Positions 1 to 11,034 of a stretch of DNA of 64,000 bases are shown piece by piece (the first letter of the stretch is position 1; the number at the start of each line of letters is the position of its first letter). The position numbers and the translations under genes were made by a program. The stretch lies in NCBI GenBank assembly GCA_933228895.1, contig OW121853.1, positions 76,864,645-76,928,644 on the forward strand, read 5' to 3'. The stretch is from Platycnemis pennipes (Eukaryota > Arthropoda > Insecta > Odonata > Platycnemididae). The notes under the pieces were generated by a model. It searched no databases, was not told the origin of the DNA, and saw only the letters and a program-made list of their open reading frames with translations.

Positions 1-350
1 TTGAACAATTACAAATATCTTCCTCTGCATAATCTGTCTTGTTATATTTGACCATACAAATAACGCACCATGTTTTCGGCAGTTGACTGCAATTTTCATC
101 GTTCGACTGTTTACTCCAAGTATATAAGCTGGTAGCATTTTGAGGGCATATCGGATGCTGTCAACAACATTGATGGAAGCTAATTTTTTTAAATCTTACT
201 TCCGCTGAAAAATAAGTTGGGAGAACCATGGAGATCCGAGAGATATGTTTTCCCATTTTCAAAAATACCATAACTGTGGTATTGATTAATGTTTTAAATT
301 GCTCTTGTCTCGGCCAATCAAATTCCTCCAATCACTTTATTGTCTTCTCT
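1..350. other. No feature recognised
   Basis: AT-rich sequence with no long open frame, repeat terminus or RNA-like fold that I can support. Confidence 0.4.
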
Positions 351-354
351 CGAA

Positions 355-530
355 CGGCCTGTTGTAACAGTGGTTAAAGCGTTGGAGCTCTAACTGGAGG
401 TCCTGGCTTTGAAAGCACTTTGGATAATTCCAGTAAGGAACACAAGTTCTAGGTACCTTGGGAACTACTGACGGCGAAGGGAATGCAACTTTCACCAGAC
501 TTGATACTTGAAAGCTGTCAAATTACACCG
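355..530 (+). mobile_element. Very degenerate tRNA-derived SINE head (tentative)
   Basis: A stretch like a Pol III A box (TAACAGTGGTTAAAGCG) is followed about 30 nt later by a B-box-like GGCTTTGAAAGC. The downstream text resembles a worn SINE body. It abuts the better-preserved SINE-1 copy at 532-870. The assignment rests on two weak boxes only. Confidence 0.25.
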
Positions 531-531
531 G

Positions 532-870
532 TCGGTTGGTTATTCAGGGGAGGCGACCGACAGCTGAGGTCAATTGCGCCTTTTTTTAGGATAGGTGGGT
601 AATTGGGTAATGGTAGGAGTTTTCAAGAAACGGAGGAAGGGTGGAGAGAAACCCGGCGTCGGCATTAGCCTACTCTGAACGAAAGGCGCCAAGGGGACCA
701 CGGCTTAACGTCCCATCCGACGGACGGAGTACTGAGCTTAAAATTCCCTCCACTAGGCACTCAATTGGGGACCGGTTTTCCACTGAAATATCCGCCACTG
801 CCGGGAATCGAAACCGGCCCCTCGGGATGGGAGGCCAGTACTCTAGCCACCACACCAACCCGATCCCCTA
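532..870 (-). mobile_element. SINE-1, near full-length tRNA-derived SINE
   Basis: Read on the minus strand it starts GGGGATCGGGTTGG, has an A-box region (TGGTGTGGTGGCTAGAG) and a B box (GGTTTCGATTCC), then a body with the landmarks GGAAAACCGGTCCCC, GTACTCCGTCCGTC and AAACCCGGCGTCGGC. It ends near TGAATAACCAACCGACC. Copies with the same landmarks lie near 8.6, 36.2, 41.1 and 47.3 kb, which shows a dispersed Pol III-type retroposon. The open frames across it are chance. Confidence 0.85.
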
Positions 871-959
871 ATTACACCGGTGCCTACAAGATTTGCACTC
901 CGGTTTTTCAATCTGACTGGGAAACAGGTCAGGTGCAAGTAATATTGTTATAACGCAAC

Positions 960-1225
960 ACTTGAATGATGAAAACAAAATGGATTGACCGAGTGACAAA
1001 CGAAGAAGTCTTGAGAAGAGTGGGAGAAAAGAGACGTATGCTTAAAACTCTAAAAAGAAGACGGCACAACTTAATCGGCCACATCTTAAGACACGATGGC
1101 CTGATGAAGAAAGTCGTTGAGGGAAAAGTGAACGGGAAGAATGGAAAAGGAAGACCTCGTATGAGATACATGGAACAAGTTAAGGATATGAAAGAGAATA
1201 ATTACATTCATAGCTATTCATAGTT
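960..1225 (+). mobile_element. LINE-B fragment, C-terminal end of the reverse transcriptase ORF
   Basis: The frame reads KWIDRVTNEEVLRRVGEKR, then a basic RRR..LIGHILRHDGLMKK segment and KGRPRMRYMEQV. This is the C-terminal end of the ORF in endonuclease/reverse-transcriptase LINEs widespread in arthropods. It is 5'-truncated and stops before the usual RRIEWRAASNQS end. Related copies lie at 8.2, 35.1, 45.1, 49.6 and 50.7 kb. Confidence 0.75.
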
Positions 1226-1344
1226 CAGCATAAATTATGAATAGTCCTGAGATTTGTTTCATGTATGCCATCAGCTGATTTCCTTACAGCTTAATAATTC
1301 TTCCCATATAAATCCTTCCCTACTTGCTTTCCCTATTTTCTTTA

Positions 1345-1490
1345 TAATTTTCTGTGTTCAATTTTTGATCTCAATACTGACTTCATCGGACTAACATGCG
1401 CTAAGAAATGTCTGTCAATGTTGTCTCGCCTCCTGTTGAGAGTTTGAAGCAGACTTTCCCTTTGTCCTTCTATTCTTTTACTCTTTAGAA
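1345..1490 (-). mobile_element. LINE-B relic, highly diverged
   Basis: The minus-strand frame reads RESLLQTLNRRRDNIDRHFL and then HVSPMKSVLRSKIEH. This aligns by eye with RSLLKTLKRRRDNLIGHILR..GLMKTIVEGKVNGKN of the other LINE-B copies. It is an old fragment in opposite orientation to the copy at 960. Confidence 0.5.
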
Positions 1491-2015
1491 TTCCCATGAG
1501 AGTCGATAATATGTTTTTATTGTTAGTAAAGTCCCTAATAACAAAGTGAAGCCACCTCACTTCTGGTATCTGTCTGATTATCAAGAGCCAGGGCCGTTAA
1601 TTATATCAGTTGGATCACTTTGAAGAAAGGACTACTATTCCTGCACTGCGTTTTGATATGTTCGGCGTTTTATTGATCGTAATTAAGACATTCCTTGACC
1701 GTTCTCTCGCTTTTCTCTTCCACACAACCTCGAGAGCTTCCAACTGATTCACGTCATTTCTCACGTCCAAGTAAGCCAAATCAATTTACTCTGCGTCATC
1801 TCCCGTCAATTTCATTATAGACTCCGCAAACGGGAAGAGTAGATACATACAATGGCTATGAATAAATTGACATAGAACATTAAATTGAAATCCTATTTAA
1901 TTCCTAATTATCATTAAATCTTATTTTCAACCACTTTCAACCATAACTCAACCCTGCTGCTCTCAGGAAAGCAGTGGGATAATGTCAGGGCGATCACACC
2001 TATTGCTTGCCTAGG
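1491..2015. other. No feature recognised
   Basis: Low-GC sequence between a LINE-B relic and a hAT-like element. I see no supported gene or repeat boundary. Confidence 0.35.
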
Positions 2016-2023
2016 GCCTAGGG

Positions 2024-2463
2024 CAGGGGTCGGTAACCATTTGTGACATATGAGCCTAACCCGTCTATTACAATAGCTTAAAAAATTTACAAGAGCCACA
2101 TTAAAATATTTTCGTCAACGAAAATGTGAGGTAATACAATAACAAGTGACAGTATTAAATAAATCTAGTAAAATAAAAAAATCACTCACAAATTGCTATG
2201 GTTGGTTTTGTACGAGTAGTGAGCTTGCATTTTCCAAGAAAATGTATTGATACCCGATTTGCAATATGTTTTTATTGAATTTCTTTATTTTATTTCCAGG
2301 CGGAATCATTCGTTGTAGCCTTTTTAGTTTCATTTACAAATTCAAAAATATGCCATTTATGAAACTACGATGTATCACTTCCTTTTTCAATTTTACTTCC
2401 GAGCCACAATTGCGAATCAAAAGATCCACATGTGGCTCGCGAGCCGTACGTAGCCGACCCATG
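2024..2463. mobile_element. hAT-like non-autonomous element (440 bp) with 8-bp target duplication
   Basis: The ends are CAGGGGTCGG and CCGACCCATG, a short imperfect TIR. They are flanked by GCCTAGGG (2016-2023) and GCCTAGGA (2464-2471), an 8-bp direct repeat with one mismatch, as hAT transposases produce. Subterminal GAGCCACA / CCACATGTGGCTCGCGAGCC motifs recur in the related copy at 42527-42998. There is no transposase reading frame, so it is a MITE. Confidence 0.8.
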
Positions 2464-2524
2464 GCCTAGGAAAATTGAAATAGGATCAGAAAGATATTAA
2501 TATATTACCGTAGTATAATTTGTA

Positions 2525-2762
2525 GGGGTGAGAGGCGACCAAAGCTTAACCCATTTACCACATTGGGAATAGATTAGTGATATGGGGGAGTTGGGAATTT
2601 TTAGGGAAGGATGTAAGGTTGGAGAGATAATTCAGGTGTCGGAATTAGCCTGGTCTTAACCAAAGGAAGCCAAGGGGTCCATGATTTAACGTCCTATCCG
2701 GCGGTCGGAGCACTGAACTTGGAGTGCTCTCCACGAAGCACTCAAGTAGAGATCGATGTACC
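2525..2762 (-). mobile_element. SINE-1 body, tRNA head missing
   Basis: Diverged SINE-1 text is present on the minus strand (the AAGTTCAGTGCTCCGACCG region, the CCTTGGCTTCCTTTGG region). It stops at about 2762, before the A and B boxes, so the copy lacks its promoter. Confidence 0.65.
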
Positions 2763-3179
2763 CTTAAATGTTTTAGCCACTAATGATATTCGTGCCATCT
2801 CTTTAATGAGGGTACCATTACATTTCTAATCCACTCTTCATCTACATCAACTGTCCGCGCCAAAATCTTGTAGACTCGAGTTTAAACCTAAATAACTCCG
2901 AAACCTTTCATCAGATTTTCACGTTATTTACATATTAATTTATATAATTTTGTTGTTAACTGACTATATTGTAAAAATAATTTTTAAACACAAATTTTGG
3001 ATCTGTTTCTTACCTTAGAGTAAAAAAAGGGCCCATTTTTTTAGCGCTACGGCGCCATGCGTCACTTCGACGTCTAGTAACTTCCAAGCAAAGTGATTGA
3101 CTAAAACAAATTTTTAATACAAGGAGAATTATATCTTTATTATTACGTCTGCGAAGTTTCAAGGTTTTAACTTTAGTAC
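2763..3179. other. No gene; target sequence of the 2.2-kb element
   Basis: AT-rich. GGCGCCATGCGTCA here (about 3050) and TGCATCATGGCGCC beyond the element (about 5450) look like inverted partners. The 3186-5403 insertion may therefore have split an older inverted-repeat element. Confidence 0.3.
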
Positions 3180-3185
3180 TTATTG

Positions 3186-5403
3186 CAGGGTTTATATGAA
3201 CCTGGAAATCCTGGAAAAGTCAGGGAAAATGAAAACGGCCATGGAAATCCTGGAAATGTCAGGGAATTTTACTTGCGGTCAGGGAAAAATCACAAAAATT
3301 TCAAATTTCGGAATTAATCACCTGAAAATGCCAAGAGATCAAAAACTGCGCATAGGAGCGGAGGCTGGGGTGAAGGAGGGGACGACTGGCCCCAGGCTGG
3401 CTTCGCTGTGGACAGGGTGGCGATCGTCAGGGAAAACCGGGAAAACCTGGAATTGTCAGGGAATTTTGGAAATCTGGAAAAGTCAGGGAAAAGTCAGGGA
3501 ATTCTCGAAACAGTCAGGGAGAAACTGGGATAGGAAATGCTCGTTATATTTCTACCGTTACATTTACCGGGCAGTCTTTTCCACCCTTTATTTCGCCAAC
3601 TAAAACTAATGTCCATCGCCGAAGTGCATAGAATAAGCCCCTTCAATTCGTTGAACATTCAGTTGTGAATCTTAGTTATTTAGTTGTGAATTAGTCGTAC
3701 AATGTGTCCCTTGTGTATATCCTTAGTGCGATATTTCCCTAGTAGTGTTAAAATTCATGCTCACCGTGTATTCTGCTCATCACAAGGAATCCGAGGCTGT
3801 TTTTCGGAAGACTTTACCTCGCGTTTTTTTTTAACTTCCGAGACTCAGGTCAAGAGGTAGTTGTAACACACTAGCTTGTAGCAAACACGTGCTTGCAGTT
3901 CTAAAAATACGAGACGATGATTATTAAAATGGTAATACAAGTACGACCACACGTGTAAACAAAATCTTACGTGAGATCATCTTCGATTTCCATACCCCTT
4001 CGCGAGACCATAAGAAGAGTTCTCGACCCCTCCCCACCTTTCACGCTCGGCGTAGTTATTGAATGGCCCCCTCAGCTCCCTCTCGAAGCAATTTAGTTAG
4101 GTCACAAACCACCTCAAATATGACATTCCTAAATATGACGCTGCCGTTGCTAATTGCCTCCTGTCTTCGCTCGCAGTGGCGCGATTACGTTTTGTTTGTT
4201 TATACAAATATTTTTACATTTTTGGTTCCCTCTTACAATCAAGGGGTCATTACCGCGTTAATGAAATTCGTATTCGCTTCTAAAACTCGTGCCATCCGAT
4301 TTTGATCCAGTCCAAGAAGCTTTGGTTTGTATTTTTCGCGCAGCTTAGTGATACCTGTGCCGGAGTCCGCCAGTAAATTGGCCATTAACTTTCCCTTCGA
4401 TGCCTTTTCAGTAATCTTCAACTTCCCTGAGCAACACGCCACCTCTTCCTTGAAGAATTAGACATTGTCCATTTGTAATTTTACCGAAGGAAACATACAC
4501 GGCCGCTGATACGCGGCCGCGAAAAATGTACTAAAAGTGTGTACAATTCGTGTGAGGGCTTAACTTGTGAAGGTTTGATATATTTTTTCATTAGGGCGGA
4601 GATTCCATATATTTTTTCATTCTTATAGCTTTTAATTTATTGATTTCAGCTTTTAAAATTTTCTGAGTTTTGACGAAAATTTAATTCAGCTGAAATAAAA
4701 TATTCCGATAATAGGAGACCTTTTGGCGATCGGTCAGGGAAATTGGTAAAGCCATCAGGGAAAAATCAGGGAAAAGTCAGGGAATTTGAAAATTGGTTAT
4801 CAGTAGCCACCCTGGTGGAGCCCAGGGGCCCTATTCTGGTTCTTTCTGGCTATAGCCTGCACAATTTGGTGAAAAGATTGGCGAAAGATGTGCGCATCTC
4901 ATTTGCATTCGCTAGCGATTTTGCCAGGAATGCTTCGCTTTGTCCCTCTGGTGACGAAAAAGTTATTCTCAGTCAAATTTGATTTCACTCAGCCAAATTT
5001 GTAGAAGGATGTGAGGAAGAAAAAAATCAAGATTGATTCAAAGAGTTACTTTAACATGACATCAGGTTTGAACGAAAAGCCAGGATAGCCTTCTTTGTGT
5101 ATATTTTTCTGCAATTAAAACCCTTTCTGAAGGCATATCAATGTAAAGAATGATAATTTTTATTTTTTTGACTTAAAGTTGTTGATATCTTATTACTGGA
5201 AGTCCATATGATTAATATGAAAATAAACCTACAATTTTTCATAAGTTTAGACTTCCCTGCTTCCTCACTACCACTTTATTCTCTATAAATGACCAAAATC
5301 TTGGAGTTTTCAGGCGCTCAAAAGTCAGGGAAAATCACTAATAATGGTCTGGAAATCCTGGAAAAGTCAGGGAAAATGAAAATGAAAACCCCTATAAACC
5401 CTG
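3186..5403. mobile_element. 2.2-kb TIR DNA transposon derivative with TCAGGGAA arrays and TTATTG duplication
   Basis: The termini CAGGGTTTATA and TATAAACCCTG are perfect inverted repeats. They are flanked by TTATTG at 3180-3185 and 5404-5409, a 6-bp direct repeat. Both ends carry many copies of GTCAGGGAAA / CCTGGAAAAGTCAGGG (3200-3290, 3420-3520, 4730-4790, 5310-5380), probably subterminal transposase-binding sites. The interior (about 3990-4445) holds a possible coding remnant on the minus strand (KASKGKLMANLLADSGTGI), which I cannot assign to a family. The superfamily is uncertain: a 6-bp duplication is not the hAT rule (8 bp), though a worn 8-bp duplication cannot be excluded. Confidence 0.7.
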
Positions 5404-5615
5404 TTATTGGCATGCTATCCCATTTATAACCGCACTTTTTCTCGGCAACTATGCATCATGGCGCCACGGGACTAAAACTCTCATCTTCCTCTTGAAATTT
5501 CCAGAGCGAATCAGATATTATCATTCAGCTGAAGTTAGCACCTTATTTTATATCGAACAAGCTGACCCGGCCACGCGTTGCTGTGGCTCAATCTGGTTAA
5601 ATGGAAAGCGCACGT

Positions 5616-5990
5616 TTATAGTATATTTAATTTCAATATTCTTATGGGTATACAATATATCTCAGCTGATCGATTGTTTTGCAGCTGGACACGCATATTT
5701 ATATAATATTTTAACGTCTTTACATGTCGTCTCAAAGTAGAATATTTCAGGCAAGCATTTATTTCATCCGCTTGTGTCAATCGAGGAATTACAGCTAATG
5801 TTTGCCTGAAATGTCGTGCAAGCAATATTAATGCGTTCTCAAATGGTCTCAGGATTCAACGGAAATCTTGCAATGATCGATCCAGAGCCTCGAGCGATGC
5901 TTTGTGCACCATTGTGCATTCATCCCAAGCAATAAGTTGGCATTTCTGAAATATTTGTCCCATGCCAGATGATTTGAATATGTTGCACGT
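5616..5990 (-). pseudogene. Helitron Pif1-like helicase fragment
   Basis: The minus-strand translation gives SGMGQIFQKCQLIAWDECTM, containing the Walker-B-like WDEC, then HKASLEALDRSLQDFR. After a stop and frame change it gives RHFRQTLAVIPRLTQADEIN, ACLKYSTLRRHVKTLK and NMRVQLQN. These are the familiar helicase segments of the Helitron RepHel protein, in order. The fragment is broken by at least one stop and one frame change and lacks Walker A, so it cannot encode a working helicase. Confidence 0.85.
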
Positions 5991-6059
5991 GAGTGTTTCA
6001 ATGAATTGCAAGTTCAATGGGATGCACATCCCGTCTCCAGTGTCGATATTTTATTCTCG

Positions 6060-6690
6060 ATATTGTACAAACCTTCATGGAGTGAACAAAACAACTAACC
6101 AAAGCTTCATGGAAATTGGATGAATGTTGTGGTAATGCATGAAGTTATCAATATTGTATCGATACAGTATCGATATTGTAATGATACTTTATAAAACTTT
6201 GATAAAAAACACCTAAATAATTTCACCTCAATTTTGTATCAACAATGTATCGATGTATCCATATTTTATCGATATTATATCGATACAGTATCGACATTGA
6301 ATTATCGATTTTGTAGAAACCTTCGCGGAGCGTGCTCAATAACTTTCCATAGTTTCATGGCGATCCGATGAATGGTGTAGTAATGCATAAAGGACAAACA
6401 CATTATATACATTCGATACAGTATCGATATTGCAACGATACATTCCTTTAAAAAAACTAAATAATTTCACCTCAATTTTGTATCAATAATGTATCAATTT
6501 ATCGATACTTTAGCGATATTATATCGATAAAGTATCGATATTGAAATATCGATTTCGTAGTCCTCTTTTCGGGAATGTACTCAACAACTTCCCAAAGTTT
6601 CATGGCGATCCGATGAATGGTGTAGTAATGCATAAAGGACATACACACACACACACACACACACACATACATTCATTTTTATATATATAG
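6060..6690 (-). repeat. Tandem repeat (about 2.5 copies of about 240 bp) rich in TATCGATA
   Basis: The segment around TTTCATGG(C/A)GATCCGATGAATG is repeated near 6105, 6355 and 6600. The first two copies are followed by strings of TATCGATA/TATCGATT palindromes (6150-6310, 6410-6555). This is the 5' region of the Helitron, expanded in tandem. Confidence 0.7.
6642..6668. repeat. (AC)n microsatellite
   Basis: An uninterrupted AC dinucleotide run near the Helitron 5' end. Confidence 0.9.
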
Positions 6691-6691
6691 A

Positions 6692-7190
6692 TTTTATGTT
6701 TCCTGAAAAAGCGCAGCGCAGAAAAAGCGCAGTATTGCCGGTGGAGTGTCCTGCTCTGCGCTCGCTCTTTTTAAGTCCTTTTTCAGCCATGGTTTCCATC
6801 CAGGAACGGCATAAAATACTTAAAACAATATATATTCACTTCGTTTTCTTCTAAAATGAACGTCTGTTTCCTTAGTGATGTGGAACCTATAAAGGCGGAT
6901 CAGACTTTCGTCAATTTTCGGGAACATTTAAATAGCATTTAATAATCTTTGTGGGCGGCATAGAAAATTTTGCTTTATATATTTCAATTGGTGAGAAAAT
7001 TTCGTATACAGTGTATCAATAGTACACGAGAAACAAATGTCATCGTACTCCCCATTGTTAGGTGATGCTATTTAAAGAAACGGTTTTTGATTAGTTAATC
7101 ATTTTTATGAGTAAATTAGTTTATGAGTTTAAATTTCCTGTAGCATGCATGAGTTAGTAATGTTTTAACATATACATGTTACAAAAAGAA
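6692..7190. other. No feature recognised
   Basis: Contains a short GCGCAG-repeat patch (about 6710-6760) and otherwise AT-rich unassigned sequence. Confidence 0.35.
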
Positions 7191-8070
7191 ATCTACATTC
7201 TAATTACTATATCAACATCTACAACACGTATTCTGATTTCCCCGTGACCCTTTGTTGCAATCTATTAGGTACTGCCCCTTGTTGTGTGCAGTCAAAATGA
7301 TTTATTAAACCTCTCCGTCTTACTATCTATCTCTCTAACTTTATCTTCGTGGTTTAACCTGTTCTAGCGCGAAAGTGTTTTTAATATTCAAGAAATATCT
7401 TCCATGAACATGTCCATGTTAAATTTCAGCAAGACATTTAATCGGAATTTTAACCTACATTCTAATAATAATTTTGATGTTGTGCTAAACGTAGTAAAAC
7501 ACCTTTTAACAAACTTAGCTGCACATTCTAATTCTGTTATCAAACCTGTTTTACGCGTATATCATACATGGGTTGCGTATTCTAGGTGGATACTAATAAG
7601 TTAAAATTAACATGGCTCTTTTCTCTTCTCGTCATATTTCCATAGTCCCTTTTAAATAAATCCAAGCGATCTGTTGACTTCGCTGAATGTGTCCCGAATG
7701 TGTCTTCTCCACGAAAAATATTTTTAGTAATAGAAACACCTAAATACCTAATGGATTCTTGCCTCTCAATTTTCCATTATTAATACTTAATCATATCTTT
7801 GCCGAAATCATCCGATAATAGTGGATCATTCATTACATCGGTATATTTCTATCCCCAGAGCTAAACGATGCATGTCCGTTGCAGGATATAGATTTCGCAG
7901 CAACCTGATTAGTATTTTGTAACTCGAGGATTTGGAATCTGCTCTACAGCTTTTATTGCTTTCTTAAAATTGGTAACAGGAAACCCCTAATTTCTTTGAT
8001 TGCTAATTTTCGTCTGCGTGTATGTTCCCATAGATCCGGTGTCACAAGTATTTGTGCTGGAACATCGAAA
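7190..8070 (-). mobile_element. LINE-A relic, old and multiply broken
   Basis: Several blocks line up with younger LINE-A copies in the right order: CTATCTCTCTAACTTTATC, the AATTTTAACCTACATTCT block, and a stretch whose minus-strand translation resembles HLEYAACVW near 7560. Indels and stops are frequent. I place it by order of blocks rather than by a continuous frame. Confidence 0.5.
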
Positions 8071-8164
8071 CCATCCCGTAACAACAATTTAAAAATCATT
8101 CGAGAGGTGTAGTTTGTTTGTGCAAATGAGGAAAATTTAAATTAATATTCATCATCAATGGCAA

Positions 8165-8440
8165 CCAATCGAAATGTTGGTTTGATGCAGATCTCCTCTC
8201 TATTCTTCTGTCCGCTAACCTCTTTGTATCCATATGATTCATCCCTTTCAAATACTTCAATATTTCCTTGACATTTCTCATTCGAGGACTTCCTTACAAT
8301 TCCTCTCATTCACATGTCCCTCGATGATTGTCTTTATCAGGCAATCATGTCTCAATGTAAGGCCGATTGTGTTGCACTGTCTTATTTCCCAAGTTTTCAG
8401 CATACTTTCTTTTTGCTCTTCTTAGGACTTTAAAATTACA
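8165..8440 (-). mobile_element. LINE-B 3' ORF fragment
   Basis: The minus-strand frame reads MDTKRLADRRIERRSASNQH, matching the ORF end of other LINE-B copies. Upstream blocks on the same strand match the GHILRHD and SLLKTLKR regions with frame changes. Confidence 0.65.
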
Positions 8441-8524
8441 AAAAGTGATATTATTAAATATAATCTCTGTTGAAATATGAAAAATTGAATAAAAGTTGTT
8501 CCATCTGTTTTTAATCGCGATGAG

Positions 8525-8760
8525 TAAAAGGGTGGAGAGAAACCCGGCATCGGCATTAGCCTACTCTTAACGAAAGGCGTCAAGGGGACCACGGCTTTAA
8601 CGTCCCATCCGACGGACGGAGTACTGAACTTGAAATGCCCTCCACTAGGCTCTCAAGTGGGGATCGGTTTTCCACTGAAAAATCTGCCACTGCAGGGAAA
8701 CGATCCTGGGCCCTCGGGATGGGAGGCCAGTACTTTAGCCACCACACCAACCCGATCCCC
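8525..8760 (-). mobile_element. SINE-1 copy, 3'-truncated
   Basis: Minus-strand SINE-1 with a complete tRNA-like head (GGGATCGGGTTGGTGTGG; B box near GGGTTTCC region is altered) and the body down to AAACCCGGCATCGGC. The distal body is missing. Confidence 0.8.
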
Positions 8761-9690
8761 CTTATGGTATGAGTTCAAGTTGGCATCAGTATGAATCCAA
8801 TTACGATAGCTTGTTTCTGATTCCAATCTATGATTTTATATATGACAATATGATAGTTTTATTTTCCATTTCAATTTTACTTCAGAGTCGAACGTTAGTA
8901 TCTTTAGAGTATTGTAAATAGCCCGCGAGTAGTCGGAGTTTGCCGACTCGGCGAATATTTTACGGAGGCTTTAGTAGTGGTAAAAATAAAAAAATAGCGA
9001 GTGACACATTCATTTCAGTTCAATGAAGTCATTGCTCTTAAAGTGCCACCAACGCTCGCAAAATACACCGCAAGAGGTTCGGGACGTAGCGGCATGGATG
9101 TGACCCCTTTCTGCAAGCGCATTATTCACCTTAGTAGTCTGGTGTATCGTTCGGCAGATAAGGAGCTAATGAACCCACCACATTACTTATCCTCCTAGCC
9201 AGCGGCTGATTACCATTGCCGATTCCTTCTTATCCCTCCGCGGCCTATCAAAGGAAGCCGGGCAAGTCCCTTGAAAGATAATCATTCGCTGGGCGTCGAC
9301 TGTCTGTTCAGCGATTCTGACCTTGCTTGCATCTTCGGAGTCGGCAGCCAATGAGAGTGATTTTTTTTCTTAACCGTATACTATTCCTTTCCATAATTCC
9401 CGAAAACGATATAATTAAGCTGGCTGGTTAAGGAAACACGTCTAAGGTTTCTTCTGTATTTATGATTCCCTCTGTTGGTGTTGATTACCTTGGCAACCAA
9501 ATCCTTAAAAAGGGTAAAACATGCCTCGTAATATAAAGAAGATATGGGCTGAAGATAAATCATAATAAAATTGAGGCTGTGGCAATTACTGTAAATAGAA
9601 GGCCAGGTGATGTTTCAAAAAGGGTAGAGGTGGAAATTTATTTACCTAACGTGCTAGTATAACGAAGGAAAAAGTGTATAGATAGATAGT
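8761..9690. other. No gene supported; GC-richer island at 8930-9350
   Basis: The segment 8930-9350 is clearly richer in G+C than its surroundings and has GTCGGAGTTTGCCGACTCGG near its start and GGAGTCGGCAGCC near its end. It shows no conserved protein motif or TIR that I can defend. Confidence 0.3.
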
Positions 9691-9699
9691 CTTTTCCCG

Positions 9700-10000
9700 G
9701 TTAAGGTAGGGTTTGATCGAGTGCACGTACTTTTTGCATTTAATTCAGGGTTCAAATCCTCGCAGTGGAAGACATTTTTATTATTAAAAATGAATATCGA
9801 ACTCTACTTGAGTGCATTTTGGAGAGCATTCGAGTTCAGAACTCTGCCCGTCGAACTGGACGTTATGCCGTGGTCCCCTTGGCGTATTTCGTTTAGAAGA
9901 GGCTGATGGAAACGCTGTGTTTATTTCCACCATTCCTCCTTTCCCTTCCATCCCCATCCTCCTCTCCTGGTGCGAAGCGATTTTGTGCGCGGGTACGTTC
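9700..10000 (+). mobile_element. Degenerate SINE-1 copy
   Basis: B-box-like GGTTCAAATCC at about 9750, then ACTTGAGTGC, GAGTTCAGAACTCTGCCCG and GGACGTTATGCCGTGGTCC, which follow SINE-1 order. It abuts the Harbinger-like MITE at 10087. Confidence 0.6.
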
Positions 10001-10086
10001 TTGCAAGCCACAGATAGATATCGGCTCTATCCCCACGCTATGTTTCTCTCCAAGTCGACCTACCTCGCATCCCTCTTCATCCATAA

Positions 10087-10620
10087 AGGCGCGTTTACTC
10101 GTAGCAGTTGACTAGTATGACAGTCAACTGCTAACAACTGTTAAGTCCTACTTGCATGTGTAAATAGCAACTGCGATGCGAGTTCAGGTCGATACTGGAT
10201 ACATGTCGAACACTATCGATCCTAGTTCGAGCAATTAGCAAAGTTGAAGCCCGTCTACTTTCCAGCGTAAACGTATCCAACACAATCGCAACAATCGCCA
10301 ACGGAAGCAATACACGATGACTGATAACGGCAATTTGGATATAATAACAAATAAATCCCTCCCAAAAGGGGAGATTCTACTCTTTAAAGAATGGGAACAA
10401 AAGATAATCGTCAATGGAATTTATTACTTGATGAATTTCACGAAAATTTAAGCATCAATCACTATTGAAATAGAACTCTTGAAATTTGTTATGACAACGC
10501 CTAAATAGCGATTTTAAGCTGCATAGAAGTTGGGGCAGACGCATCATAGCAGTAGCGATATACATATATCGCGCATCTCGCGACTGTCATAGCAGTCAAC
10601 TGCTACGTGTAAACGCTGCT
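10087..10620. mobile_element. PIF/Harbinger-like MITE (534 bp) with TAA duplication
   Basis: The ends AGGCGCGTTTACTCGTAGC and GCTACGTGTAAACGCTGCT form a TIR of about 30 bp that continues into AGTTGACT..AGTCAACT. TAA flanks both sides (10084-10086, 10621-10623), fitting the TWA duplication of PIF/Harbinger. There is no transposase frame. Confidence 0.75.
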
Positions 10621-10623
10621 TAA

Positions 10624-11030
10624 TACATTTTCTCCATCTTCTAAATCCCGCTTACCCAGAATTCTGCATTCGATAGCAACCGACTGCATTATATAACCCC
10701 CAAGCGTGTGCTTCATGCACCTACTATCTTCTCCTAATTTTTATCGGCAGCCTAATCTCCTTACCGGCCACTTTCGCCACAAAAAAAAGGTTACAGCACC
10801 CGCGTATCTTGAGTAGAATGTATTTAGAAATAGGTATTTAGAACCTTTGTTATCCACCATAACGAAACTTTTGAGATTTAAGGTTTTCCCCGCTGAATGG
10901 TTAAAATAAAATTTTCTCGAGAATATCATCGGATGATATCATTAATGGGCACTTAGCATTTCTATGACTGAGTCCGCCGACGTCATCAGAATGAATGGTT
11001 CGGAGGAGGTTGAGAGGGTTAGTTAAATGC
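10624..11030. other. No feature recognised
   Basis: Unassigned sequence between a MITE and a LINE-A copy. Confidence 0.35.
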
Positions 11031-11034
11031 ATTT

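Larger units (their letters stand above)
5558..6691 (-). mobile_element. Internally deleted Helitron with both termini
   Basis: On the minus strand the element starts with TC (TCTATATATATAAAAATG) directly after an A. It ends with the hairpin GCCAC-AGCAACGC-GTGGC, then CGGGTCAG and CTTG, followed by T. This matches Helitron rules (5' TC, 3' hairpin plus CTRR-like end, insertion between A and T); the terminal CTTG departs from CTAG by one base. Only about 375 bp of Pif1-like helicase code remain and the Rep domain is absent, so the 1.1-kb copy is non-autonomous. Its 5' half is a tandem repeat (separate entry). Confidence 0.85.

Noticed and set aside
3196..3603. 135-codon open frame as a gene
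   Set aside because: It is composed of repeated transposon-end words (TCAGGGAA), whose translation is low complexity.
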